Shown piece by piece: positions 45,704 to 54,500 of a DNA stretch of 64,000 nt. The notes beneath the pieces were generated by a model that made no database searches, was not told the origin of the DNA, and saw nothing but the letters and a program-made list of their open reading frames with translations. This DNA comes from Paenibacillus stellifer. Its GTDB lineage: Bacteria; Bacillota; Bacilli; Paenibacillales; Paenibacillaceae. Positions within the stretch are counted from its first letter, which is position 1; every line of letters starts with the position of its first letter. The position numbers were made by a program, and so were the translations under genes. The stretch spans positions 1,642,501 through 1,706,500 of the forward strand of contig NZ_CP009286.1 in NCBI RefSeq assembly GCF_000758685.1, written 5' to 3'.

Positions 45704-47497
45704 ATGGCACAATTTAAAGAATGGGATACCACCGCCGTTTATCGGTATGCAGATCAATGGAAAGGGAAGAGTCTCATTGATGGCACATCATTGCTTTGGC
45801 CGTCTGAGCAAATTTGGACCACAGCGAATTTGAATGCATTTAAAGCTTGCTTTATAGAGAATGTAGATGAATCATCAGAGATCTTTGAGAACAAACTGCA
45901 AGGGCAACTGAAGGGTCAGAAGCAAGAGGTTGTTCAGCTTGCATGCGAACTCGTCTATCTCTACTTGCTGTTTCCCTCCACGATTACATTTCGAAGAAAA
46001 AAAGAACTTCTGAATACTATTGCATCATTTGCCGGACTTACATTGGACGATCAGAATGAGGCGCTGACAGCATTGGAGCCTGGCATAGGCGGACCGGGTA
46101 TCGCCTACAATACAAGACGTTATTATGAAATACGTTATATAGCTATGTTCGCAGATGCGGTTCTGCAGAAACCTGAAAATGACCGGATTATGTTTTTATC
46201 CGACCATATCAAGGTACGAAATATGCTCGATACTATAAAGGAGGACACGAACCCGCTATCCCGACATATTATTTTGCACCTCCTATACCCTGATCAATAT
46301 GAAAGAATGGCGAGTCAGGGTCATAAGCAACAGATTGTTGAGGCCTTCCTGGAAATTCTGGATGAAGACTCCGTGCCTGAAGATATTGATGATCGCATCC
46401 TGGCTATTAGAACAAAGCTCGAAGACATTCTTGGAGAAAAGGATCTTGATTTCTATCGAAGTCCACTCGTTGAATGTTGGGATTATAGTGACCATGATTC
46501 GGAGGTTCTACCCATTCAAGGGCTGCAAATCAAGAAGCAGATTGTTTTGTATGGACCTCCGGGAACCGGGAAAACTCATGAAGCAAAGCAATTAGCCGGA
46601 CAGTTTATTCGCCAAGAGACTTTACGCCTGTGGGGAGCGGGGGAATTCTTTAAAAAGCAAGAGGATGTGAACAAGCTAGTAGAGCGGAGGATTCGCCGTG
46701 TACAATTCCATCCGGGCTATGGATACGAAGATTTTATACGGGGGATGCAGCTTGAACAGAATCGGACCGTTTATAAAAAAGGCGTGTTACTACAGGTCTT
46801 AGAGGAAATTGAAGCAGCGGAAGCCGGAATCGGTAAAGGCTTGCCTTATGTTCTCATTCTCGATGAAATGAACCGGGCGGATCTCAGCAAGGTGTTGGGA
46901 GAGTGCTTTTCCTTAATGGAGGATCGTGAAAGTGCTGTGCTGCTTGCCGGTCAGGATGGCCAACCATATGCGCTAACTGTACCTGAGAATCTATATATTA
47001 TTGGAACTATGAATTTAATTGACCAATCGCTGGAACAAGTCGATTTTGCGCTTCGCCGTAGATTTCTCTGGTTTTTCCGAGGATTCGATCGTAATGATCT
47101 AGTCACTCTACTGAAGGGAAAATGGGAACGTTGGCCACAGAAGTATGGAAAACCTCGTAAATGGAACCGTGTGGAGGATGAATTTGAACTTCTAGCGGAA
47201 CGTTGCGTCCAGTTGAATCATTTAATAGCTGGGCATGAACATATGGGACCGCTTTATGTCATTGGTCATACCTATTTCAGTGACGTGGTTTCATTTGCCC
47301 AGAAGTATATTTATTCACAACCGGGCGTTCAGCAAGTACTATGGAACCGGAATAAGCAAGCTCGTGGGCCTGTAACTGCTTTGTGGAATTATTCGTTGGC
47401 TCCGTTATTGGAGCAGTATTTGTCCGGGGCCGATTCATACGAAAGAAAGCAATTTATGGAACAAGCGAAAAGCACTTTCCTGTGGGGGAAGGTATGA
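45704..47497 (+). CDS. mcrB: McrB-like GTPase/AAA+ motor of a type IV restriction system
   Basis: 597 residues from ATG 45704 (the frame is open to 45689, but AGGATG is best placed for 45704). The N-terminal ~270 residues form an unassigned domain that should recognise the target DNA. The AAA+ core: VLYGPPGTGKTHEAK (Walker A), FHPGYGYEDFIRGM, YVLILDEMNRADLSKVLGE (Walker B with the McrB-specific MNRAD), IIGTMNLIDQSLEQVDFALRRRF (sensor/NTMN region). McrB hexamers hydrolyse GTP to drive cleavage of modified DNA by McrC. Its stop overlaps mcrC by ATGA. Confidence 0.93.
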   Translation: MAQFKEWDTTAVYRYADQWKGKSLIDGTSLLWPSEQIWTTANLNAFKACFIENVDESSEIFENKLQGQLKGQKQEVVQLACELVYLYLLFPSTITFRRKKELLNTIASFAGLTLDDQNEALTALEPGIGGPGIAYNTRRYYEIRYIAMFADAVLQKPENDRIMFLSDHIKVRNMLDTIKEDTNPLSRHIILHLLYPDQYERMASQGHKQQIVEAFLEILDEDSVPEDIDDRILAIRTKLEDILGEKDLDFYRSPLVECWDYSDHDSEVLPIQGLQIKKQIVLYGPPGTGKTHEAKQLAGQFIRQETLRLWGAGEFFKKQEDVNKLVERRIRRVQFHPGYGYEDFIRGMQLEQNRTVYKKGVLLQVLEEIEAAEAGIGKGLPYVLILDEMNRADLSKVLGECFSLMEDRESAVLLAGQDGQPYALTVPENLYIIGTMNLIDQSLEQVDFALRRRFLWFFRGFDRNDLVTLLKGKWERWPQKYGKPRKWNRVEDEFELLAERCVQLNHLIAGHEHMGPLYVIGHTYFSDVVSFAQKYIYSQPGVQQVLWNRNKQARGPVTALWNYSLAPLLEQYLSGADSYERKQFMEQAKSTFLWGKV

Positions 47498-48861
47498 AAT
47501 CCGCACAAGGAAGAACAGAAATCATTGCAAATGACTTATCTGAGATCGGATTAATAAATGATGATGAGAAGATATGGTTGCAGAATTTGTGCCTTTATCT
47601 CGATAAAGAACTGTTCACAATTCGTCTCACTGACAAATCGGATGATGAGCCAGTAATCGAATTTCGCCATGGACGCTGGTATGCGGGAAGGTATGTTGGA
47701 GAGATCCAATATATGGGGAGAACTCTACGTATAACACCACGTTATGAAAGCTCTTTTCACCGCTGGATTAGTACTATATGGGGAGTGCGAATGATTCAGA
47801 GTAAGGGCTCCTATCGTAATGCGAATATGTGGCTGTGGGAACTAATAGCCCGAATTTGGGGTGAACAGCTTATCCGTGGAGCCAAGCATGGGTTACCGTA
47901 TACTCGAATGGAAGAAACACTGAAGGCTCCATCTCTGCGCGGTCGTATGAAAGTGATGGAAACGGCTCTTGAGATAGGCAAGGGAACGAATCGACTTGCA
48001 AGTCTATCCAAGTCCAAGGTTGTTCATCCTGACATTGCGTACATACTCAGCAACGGTTATCGAAGAATTAAGAAGGAATTGGGGCATCGAAATGCACATA
48101 ACTGGTTGTCCGACAGAGGAAGAGAAATCATAGGCCTTTTACTCCAATCCGAAGGATGTAGAAGCTATAAAACCATTTATAAGATTCCCAAAATTAAATA
48201 CACCCCCATCCTGGAATCCTATCGCCCCGTTGTTGATTTGACTTTGAGGATTTTGCAACAAAAATCATTCGGGTTCTCTTCGAACGGGGTCCAAGAAGTA
48301 ACAGGAACCCTCTTGGATATGGCTGAAATTTGGGAGCTTTATGTTTATCATCTTCTAAGAAATGCTCTAGCAGGGATAGAAGTGATCCATACTGGACGAG
48401 TTAGAGAAGCCGTTGGCAATTTGTTTGTAAACGGGAACGGGAAGAAAATAGCTTCTTTAAAGCCGGATTTTATTATACGGATGCCATCTTCGAAACAAGT
48501 GCTAGCGGTAGTCGATGCAAAATATAAGCACACTTTTGTAACGTTATCAAAACCAACGGGTTTGGAACGAAATGATTTGTACCAGATTCATGCGTATATG
48601 GATGCTTTCTCCGATCAGGGGTATTCGGCTCCGGGTATTCTGGTATATCCAGATGAAAACGATGCTGAAGTTCGGCGATATCAACAAGGGAATCCGTGGT
48701 TTTCATCTCAACTGAAAAGCAACCTTTATTTTTATGGGGTTAATGGTGAATTAGGCGAAGAGGATTCGGATAACGGGTTGACCCCATCAGAAGAGCAATT
48801 CTGCATGGGAGTTCGAGAATTGCTGGTGGGGAATTTAAGAAATGGGATGTGGGACGAGTGA
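47494..48861 (+). CDS. mcrC: McrC-like endonuclease subunit
   Basis: 455 residues. ATG 47494 overlaps the mcrB stop. The N-terminal part (IQYMGRTLRITPRYESSF) is the McrB-interacting region, and the C-terminal PD-(D/E)XK nuclease has SLKPDFIIRM and AVVDAKYKHTF. With McrB it cleaves DNA carrying modified bases such as methylcytosine. The downstream HD-domain gene begins inside the mcrC end, so the two are coupled. Confidence 0.93.
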   Translation: MKSAQGRTEIIANDLSEIGLINDDEKIWLQNLCLYLDKELFTIRLTDKSDDEPVIEFRHGRWYAGRYVGEIQYMGRTLRITPRYESSFHRWISTIWGVRMIQSKGSYRNANMWLWELIARIWGEQLIRGAKHGLPYTRMEETLKAPSLRGRMKVMETALEIGKGTNRLASLSKSKVVHPDIAYILSNGYRRIKKELGHRNAHNWLSDRGREIIGLLLQSEGCRSYKTIYKIPKIKYTPILESYRPVVDLTLRILQQKSFGFSSNGVQEVTGTLLDMAEIWELYVYHLLRNALAGIEVIHTGRVREAVGNLFVNGNGKKIASLKPDFIIRMPSSKQVLAVVDAKYKHTFVTLSKPTGLERNDLYQIHAYMDAFSDQGYSAPGILVYPDENDAEVRRYQQGNPWFSSQLKSNLYFYGVNGELGEEDSDNGLTPSEEQFCMGVRELLVGNLRNGMWDE

Positions 48862-49766
48862 ATCGATTGGACATTGCTATCGAATTTGCCGCAAAGGCTC
48901 ATCAAAATCAAAAGAGAAAAGGTACTGATATCCCGTATATTAGCCATCCATTTGGGGTAGCAATGATTTTGCATCATGCTAAATGTAAAGAAGATATCAT
49001 TATTGCCGGCTTGCTTCATGATACATTGGAGGATACTGCCATAACTGAAGAGGAGATACGGAACCAGTTCGGAGAAGAAATTTTAAGGCTCGTTCTGGGA
49101 GCTACAGAGCCGGATAAGAACGCATCTTGGGAAGTACGAAAACATCACACCCTAGAGTATTTAAAAAGCGCCGATCTAGCTATCAGGCAGCTGTCGTGTG
49201 CGGACAAGCTGCATAATCTTCGATCCATTCGCAGAGACGTGACGCTCTTTGGGAATAAGATATGGGATAAATTTAAGCGGGGCTACGAGGAACAAAAATG
49301 GTATTATACCAGCCTTGTAGAAAGCCTTGGATATAATTCTCGGTTTTCTTTGTTGGACACGTTCCAAGATGAGGTTGAATCCTTTTTCCTCGAGTTGGAG
49401 CTATCCGACGAGAAGAAGGAAGTTCGCAGAAACAAGAAACTTTATGATGTTTTGTTTGAACTGCTTTTTGCCCCAGAAGAGAGAGTACGCCAGATAGAAA
49501 CAGATTTAGCAGAAAAGAATTTACTAGAGTTAAAAAAGTCGATTTTCAGAATGATAGAAGAAAATCGTTATGGGGGAAGGGAGTGCTTGTCCAAAAAACA
49601 AGAAATGTTTCAATACTTAACTTGCCGCGGGATCGATTTTGAAGTTAATTCTGAAGGGACGGATATCCTCATGTCGGCTTGTGTGGCTATGAAGGATACT
49701 TTTCAATTATACCCTCATGAAGTTTATCATCATTTTTATCGGAGTTTAAAGAAAGGCAAATTGTAA
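48849..49766 (+). CDS. HD-domain hydrolase of the SpoT/Mesh1 type
   Basis: 305 residues; GTG 48849 (or 48858) lies inside the end of mcrC, 13 bases of overlap. The N-terminal ~160 residues carry the (p)ppGpp hydrolase motif set: AAKAHQNQKRKGTDIPYISHP, GLLHDTLEDT and SCADKLHNLRSI. The rest (about 170-305) is unassigned and helical. Members remove pyrophosphate from (p)ppGpp or related nucleotides. Coupling to a GTP-driven McrBC suggests a nucleotide-control role, which is inference. No synthetase domain is present. Confidence 0.8.
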   Translation: MGRVNRLDIAIEFAAKAHQNQKRKGTDIPYISHPFGVAMILHHAKCKEDIIIAGLLHDTLEDTAITEEEIRNQFGEEILRLVLGATEPDKNASWEVRKHHTLEYLKSADLAIRQLSCADKLHNLRSIRRDVTLFGNKIWDKFKRGYEEQKWYYTSLVESLGYNSRFSLLDTFQDEVESFFLELELSDEKKEVRRNKKLYDVLFELLFAPEERVRQIETDLAEKNLLELKKSIFRMIEENRYGGRECLSKKQEMFQYLTCRGIDFEVNSEGTDILMSACVAMKDTFQLYPHEVYHHFYRSLKKGKL

Positions 49767-49826
49767 TATTGTGAACATGATTGTTCTTAGCCTAACGGAT
49801 AAAATATCTATGAATGGAGAGCAGCT

Positions 49827-50822
49827 ATGTACGCAATTAAAGATAGGAAAGCAGTTAAGATAGACGCTATTACATTTTCTGAAATTGGTTGGCAGGAAAG
49901 CGATATTGAAGAAATCCTGAGAAATAGCATTGACATGATATGTGATGAAGAAGAGTCGATGTTGATTGTAGGTCGCCAAGTAAAAAACGAGATGCTCGGA
50001 AGAAGTGATTTAACGGCAGTTGATAGCAACGGGAACATTGTATTAATCGAGATCAAAAGAGATAGAAAGGATATTGAAAATCGAAAAGAAGCATTTGAAT
50101 TTCAAGCAATTCGTTATGCTGCCAGTTACGCGACTATTGACAGTATTGAGGATCTTGTGACCAGAGTATATGGACCATACATAGATAAATATAAAACGGA
50201 GTTCGAGCTTGGAGAGCTTACGCCTTATGAGCTTGGTATCCGCAAGCTAAATGGTTTTTTGCGTGAAAATGGTGCAGAAGCCGCTTTTAACCATAGACAA
50301 AGAATCATACTCGTAGCTTCGGAGTTCGATGAACAGACTTTATCTGCTGTTGCTTGGTTAAATAAGAATAATGTTGACATGTGTTGCTTTAAGTTGACCC
50401 CTTTTAAAATAGGAAATGAGGTTGTATTATATTCGGAAAAATTGCTTCCGCTAACTGAATATGACGATTACTATGTCAATCTTCTGGATAAAGCATCTCC
50501 GATAATCAAAGGAGGAAATAAGAGGGCGATTACTCGTCGTTCGTTGCCCAAGATAGATTCTATGCTCGAGTGGGGCATTATCAAACCCGGGGACTTGATT
50601 GTTGCTAAGGACCGGCAAGAAGAAGGTGTTCTCTTAAAGAATGGACATATTGAAGTGAACGGGAGAGAGCTTTCATTGCAATTGTGGCTGAAAGAAATAT
50701 TTGGCTGGTCGAGTGTGCAAACTTATAATTTTGCAATACATAAAGAAAGCGGAAAGACATTGTCACAACTTCGCGAAGAGTATTTGAGTAAAATAGCGTC
50801 AGAAACTACTGATGACAATTAA
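49827..50822 (+). CDS. NucS/DUF91-like nuclease with C-terminal RAMA domain
   Basis: 331 residues. The N-terminal half resembles a PD-(D/E)XK nuclease: VGRQVKNEMLGRSDLTAVD then IVLIEIKRDRKD (E-x-K). The last ~75 residues (SMLEWGIIKPGDLIVAKD, LLKNGHIEVNGRELSLQLW, LSQLREEYL) match the RAMA domain, which is predicted to recognise modified DNA bases and is found fused to restriction enzymes and methylases. A modification-guided nuclease is therefore plausible. It lies 60 bases after the HD gene in the same transcription direction, extending the McrBC theme of targeting modified DNA. Confidence 0.72.
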   Translation: MYAIKDRKAVKIDAITFSEIGWQESDIEEILRNSIDMICDEEESMLIVGRQVKNEMLGRSDLTAVDSNGNIVLIEIKRDRKDIENRKEAFEFQAIRYAASYATIDSIEDLVTRVYGPYIDKYKTEFELGELTPYELGIRKLNGFLRENGAEAAFNHRQRIILVASEFDEQTLSAVAWLNKNNVDMCCFKLTPFKIGNEVVLYSEKLLPLTEYDDYYVNLLDKASPIIKGGNKRAITRRSLPKIDSMLEWGIIKPGDLIVAKDRQEEGVLLKNGHIEVNGRELSLQLWLKEIFGWSSVQTYNFAIHKESGKTLSQLREEYLSKIASETTDDN

Positions 50823-51303
50823 TTCAATCCCATCTAGTAAGTATGGGTAGAATATGGCTTTGGCATGTTGTGGGGTGACCTTATAATGTCAAAAATAATA
50901 AAGGACTTTATAGATGGAGACGAATTTGTTGGCTTTTACTTGCTAAAAGAAGTCGGAGCTAAGCAGACCAACAGTTCGATACCAAAGGATTACTTGGATA
51001 TTGTGATGACCGATTCTAGTGGTTATATCTCGGCGAAGTATTGGGGTGCAAGTAAAACGGATATTGAAACATTCGTCCCAATGTGTCTCGTTAAGATACA
51101 AGGGTCAGTCCAAATTTATCGAGATAAGCTCCAGGTTAAATGTGGTAAGAATTCGTAAAGCTACCGAGCAGGACGGGGTATCTATAACGGACTTTATACG
51201 CTCGGCCCCTGTTAGCTCGAGTGAACTCCTTCCTATCATAGATCAAGCCATTGCTAGTGTTATGTACCTCTGTCAATAGAGTAGACACGCAGAATCGAGA
51301 AAA

Positions 51304-52119
51304 TCACACAGCATTTCGGTACATACGTTCGTATTCATTGGGTGTAAAATACCCAATCGCTGAATGGATTCGTTTTCCATTGTAGAAGCAGGTAATGTAT
51401 TCAAAAATGCGTTTCTTGGCTTGCTTGCGTGTTGTGAATTTTTCCAAGTACACGAGTTCTTTCTTCAGCACACTGTGGAACGATTCGATACAAGCATTAT
51501 CGTAGCAGTTCCCTTTTCGGCTCATACTGCCGTTCATCTTGTAGGTGCGCAGTCGTTCCTGGTAGTCGTGGGAAGCATACTGGCTGCCACGGTCGGAGTG
51601 ATGCAGGACCTCTCCGCATGGTTGTTGCTGGCTGTAGGCTCGATCCAGTGCCGTTAACACCAGTTCTTTGGTCATCCGCTCGTCCATGTGAAACCCAATG
51701 ATTTTACGGCTGTACAAATCCATTATACTTGCCAGATAGAGCCAGCCTTCATTCGTTGGAATGTACGTAATGTCAGCCACCCAGGCCTCATTTGGAGCGG
51801 ACGGCCTAAACTGACGGTTCAACACGTTCTCATGAACAGGCAAGTTGTGCTTCGAATTCGTCGTGGCCTTGTATTTCTTCACCGTACGGGAGCGCAATCC
51901 CAGTTCCTTCATGATTCGGGCGACTAATTTCTCCGACACGGGTACGCCTTGCTTATGAAGCATTTTAGCGATTTTGGGACTTCCATATAACCGGCGGGAT
52001 TCCAGAAAGATACGGCGGATATGCCGCTCCAGCTTGCGCCGTCGTTTTTCACGCTTGCTGACTTTTCGTTTCGTCCATTTGTAATAGCCGCTTCGGGACA
52101 CTTCAAAGGCTTCGCACAT
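51304..52119 (-). CDS. IS3-family transposase OrfB (DDE)
   Basis: 271 residues from the internal ATG; the frame extends upstream to the slippery site, giving a fused OrfAB. DDE motifs: WVADITYIPTNEGWLYLASIMDLYSR (Asp, Asp) and GNCYDNACIESFHSVLKKE (Glu), with the usual HSDRGSQYAS. Intact, so the element may be active. Confidence 0.92.
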   Translation of the reverse strand: MCEAFEVSRSGYYKWTKRKVSKREKRRRKLERHIRRIFLESRRLYGSPKIAKMLHKQGVPVSEKLVARIMKELGLRSRTVKKYKATTNSKHNLPVHENVLNRQFRPSAPNEAWVADITYIPTNEGWLYLASIMDLYSRKIIGFHMDERMTKELVLTALDRAYSQQQPCGEVLHHSDRGSQYASHDYQERLRTYKMNGSMSRKGNCYDNACIESFHSVLKKELVYLEKFTTRKQAKKRIFEYITCFYNGKRIHSAIGYFTPNEYERMYRNAV

Positions 52120-52166
52120 CTTCGAGACTCGGCACTTGAAGCGATGATCGTGGATGAAGGCATAGA

Positions 52167-52454
52167 TCAGCGCCGGTCTTTGGCGAAGTAGTGCATCGCC
52201 TTTTTTAAGATGTCGTTCTCCTCCTCCAGATCACGGATACGCTTTTGGAGGTCTCTCATTGCCTTGTCGTCAGCTTTCAGTTGCCCACTGCCTGGAAAAG
52301 CCTGTGCACCGTCTTGTTTGTATTCCGCCATCCAGCGGTACAAGGTGTTGTCGCTGATCCCCAACTCGCGAGCGACCTGTGCCACCGGCTTACCCTCTTC
52401 TTGGATCATCTGAATCGTTTGCAGTTTAAATTCTTTATCGTATTTTTTCGTCAT
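52167..52454 (-). CDS. IS3-family transposase OrfA
   Basis: 95 residues with the helix-turn-helix QVARELGISDNTLYRWMAEY and a leucine-zipper-like tail (MRDLQKRIRDLEEENDIL). Ends near the A6-G slippery run (complement of 52201-52206) that should shift ribosomes -1 into orfB. Confidence 0.9.
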   Translation of the reverse strand: MTKKYDKEFKLQTIQMIQEEGKPVAQVARELGISDNTLYRWMAEYKQDGAQAFPGSGQLKADDKAMRDLQKRIRDLEEENDILKKAMHYFAKDRR

Positions 52455-52985
52455 GTTAGCACCTCGAATTTGGTTATGTTCATTCTACCCGATTCTCGGT
52501 TCTCCATGTCTACTTTTTAGCCTAACAGCATTACTAATTGTGAAATAAAGGCTATTGTTACGTTATGCTATGAGAGAGTTAAGGGTAGGATGGAATCTTT
52601 TCCCGCGGCTAAGCTCCATCACCATGCTTATTATGGTGGATTGGCATACCATGTAGTTAGAATGCTAGAACTAGGAGATTTTATTTGTCAGCAACGACCG
52701 TTCCTTAACCCTGAATTGGTTAAGGCGGAAATTTAAAGAAAGGGCTGCTGTAATCACGCTTACTCTCTATTAGTACAAAGGTTGTTTGATTGAAACGGGT
52801 AGAAACAACGATGTTTTACCGTTCTCACAAAATCCACAATACTCTCTACATAAAAGAGTTTACGAATAGCCGCCAACGGTATGGCGGCATTGATCGGTAT
52901 GTATGCAAAAATTACAAAATTCAGAAATCCAAGAGGACAAAGTAGCTCACATGAAAGACAAAAATCATAGAGGAAGTGTTAAAGC

Positions 52986-53819
52986 ATGTCAAACAAAATG
53001 ATTGGTGCACAGAAAATTTTCTATGATCATGCAAAAAAGAAGATACACGGTTTGGAATATGAAGTGTGGATTGGTAGATACCGAGTTGACTTTTATTTAC
53101 GAAGTAAAAAAATCGCGATCGAAATTGACGGCCATGAATTCCATAGTACAAAAGAACAACGTACTAATGATGCGGTCCGTGAACGGTATTTACAACGCCT
53201 GGGCTTAACTGTAATAAGGTTTACCGGGAACGAAGTAACAACTAACGTTACAAAATGCATAGAAGAGGTCGTTCAGTTTATTAAATCTACTGAAGTGGAT
53301 AAATTACACAATAAATCTATCTTTGTTGACCTCTTGTTTCTCTCAAGGGAAACGTTGAAAACTACGAGATACTATCAAAACGAATACCCCGAGAAGAATC
53401 TCAAAATGCCACCGCTATCATCTTTGCTGAGGGAGATATGCGGATGCTTGCGGTTAAATGGCGATTACAACGTATTTATTGTAGGGGTGTGGGATTCTTT
53501 CAGTAATAGTTTATTTGATTTTGATGTTATCAAGTACTTAGAGTATTCTGGCGGTGAACTCATTGTATTTGAGGAACTTACTGATTTTCTAGTCACAACA
53601 ATATTTGACCTTATGGAACAATGCAAAGGGAAGCATGATGAACTGATACTAGTCGGAGATGACCTAGGTTATGTACCGATATTGCGTGACAAGGACTTAA
53701 TAACTAAGTTAATGCGGAAAAACAATGATGAGACCTCAATGGTGGGGATAACTGTGAGCTGGCAAGATATAGACTATGCAATAGCAGCAGCACTTGGCTT
53801 GGAAAGGCATGAGTGGTAG
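52986..53819 (+). CDS. Vsr/DUF559-like nuclease domain protein with unassigned C-terminus
   Basis: 277 residues. The first ~100 residues follow the DUF559/Vsr fold: VWIGRYRVDFYLRSKKIAIEIDGHEFH with catalytic Asp and E-x-D, then RYLQRLGLTVIRFTGNEV. These domains nick or cut DNA. Residues 110-277 (from NKSIFVDLLFLSRETL to DYAIAAALGLERHEW) match nothing I recognise and are rich in acidic loops. The gene stands alone; 250 bases upstream contain only the YhaM relic end. Composition is strongly AT-rich, as in the following module. Confidence 0.65.
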   Translation: MSNKMIGAQKIFYDHAKKKIHGLEYEVWIGRYRVDFYLRSKKIAIEIDGHEFHSTKEQRTNDAVRERYLQRLGLTVIRFTGNEVTTNVTKCIEEVVQFIKSTEVDKLHNKSIFVDLLFLSRETLKTTRYYQNEYPEKNLKMPPLSSLLREICGCLRLNGDYNVFIVGVWDSFSNSLFDFDVIKYLEYSGGELIVFEELTDFLVTTIFDLMEQCKGKHDELILVGDDLGYVPILRDKDLITKLMRKNNDETSMVGITVSWQDIDYAIAAALGLERHEW

Positions 53820-53985
53820 GATAACTGCAAACAATTACTCAACTGCCAAGCCCCATTCCCCTTTGGATGCTATCTTAATTTCCTGCTTATTCGACTTGCC
53901 CCTCTTAACATATGCATCGTTTCAACTTCATGTATCGTCTGGTATGCTGTTAGGATTCATTTAATTCCTGTTAGGGTGGGTATGT

Positions 53986-54432
53986 TTGATTCAACGTAAT
54001 TGGCTAGAGTTTGTTAATCCTGAACTAATTGATTTATTTCCATTACAATTTGTAAACTGTGATCAGAAACTGCCATTTATAGATATGGGATATTCGCATC
54101 ATGTCCATATCATTAATAACTATTATTCTCATATCGAGAAACTCGCAGGAAAAGCTTTCGGGCTCATTATAATTGAAGAGGCACACTTATTCTTGTCAGA
54201 TGATACCAAAAAGAGAATAGCACTTGAACAATCAACTTCTGAGAAAGTCGGTTTTTTAACAGCAACACCTATTAAATCTACTCAACATGACCTACAAACG
54301 TATATTAATATCGCTAAAAAGGAACAAGTGTCCAGATATTATCGGAACTATTGTCTTGAATTACTGGAATTACTGTATAAATTTTTCAGAATACGCAATG
54401 GAAATATTATATTGGACAGGCGCGTGTCCTAG
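53986..54432 (+). pseudogene. DEAH-type helicase fragment
   Basis: 148 codons from a TTG. IIIEEAHLFLSDDTKKRI followed by VGFLTATPI looks like helicase motifs II and III, but motif I upstream and all motifs after III are missing. Most likely a degraded SF2 helicase whose remainder was deleted. It ends 69 bases before the three-gene module. Confidence 0.5.
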
Positions 54433-54500
54433 TGCTTGAGTATAATAAAACATAATTACGCAGAGATGAAAAAACTTGTTGCTGAAAGGATACATATTTT

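Larger units (their letters stand above)
51263..52531 (-). mobile_element. Insertion sequence, IS3 family (IS150-like), 1269 bp
   Basis: Begins TG and ends CA, flanked by TTA on both sides (51260-51262, 52532-52534), a 3-bp target duplication. Related inner ends GTAGACACGCAGAATCGAGAA (left) and the complement of the right end form the inverted repeat. Encodes orfA and orfB on the minus strand. Confidence 0.9.
50886..52736 (+). pseudogene. YhaM-like 3'-5' exoribonuclease relic, split by IS3-family element
   Basis: The 5' part reads as the OB-fold domain of YhaM (IKDFIDGDEFVGFYLLKEV ... VQIYRDKLQVKCG). A one-base gain near 51144 shifts the frame to IRKATEQDGVSITDFI. The insertion sequence then interrupts ...QAIASV at a TTA target; precise removal restores V-T-N-C-E. 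The 3' part is an HD-domain start: AAKLHHHAYYGGLAYHVVRM, ending early at 52736. By coordinates another one-base loss lies near 52560. YhaM proteins are about 310 residues; this relic would be under 200 and frameshifted, so it is dead. Confidence 0.8.
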
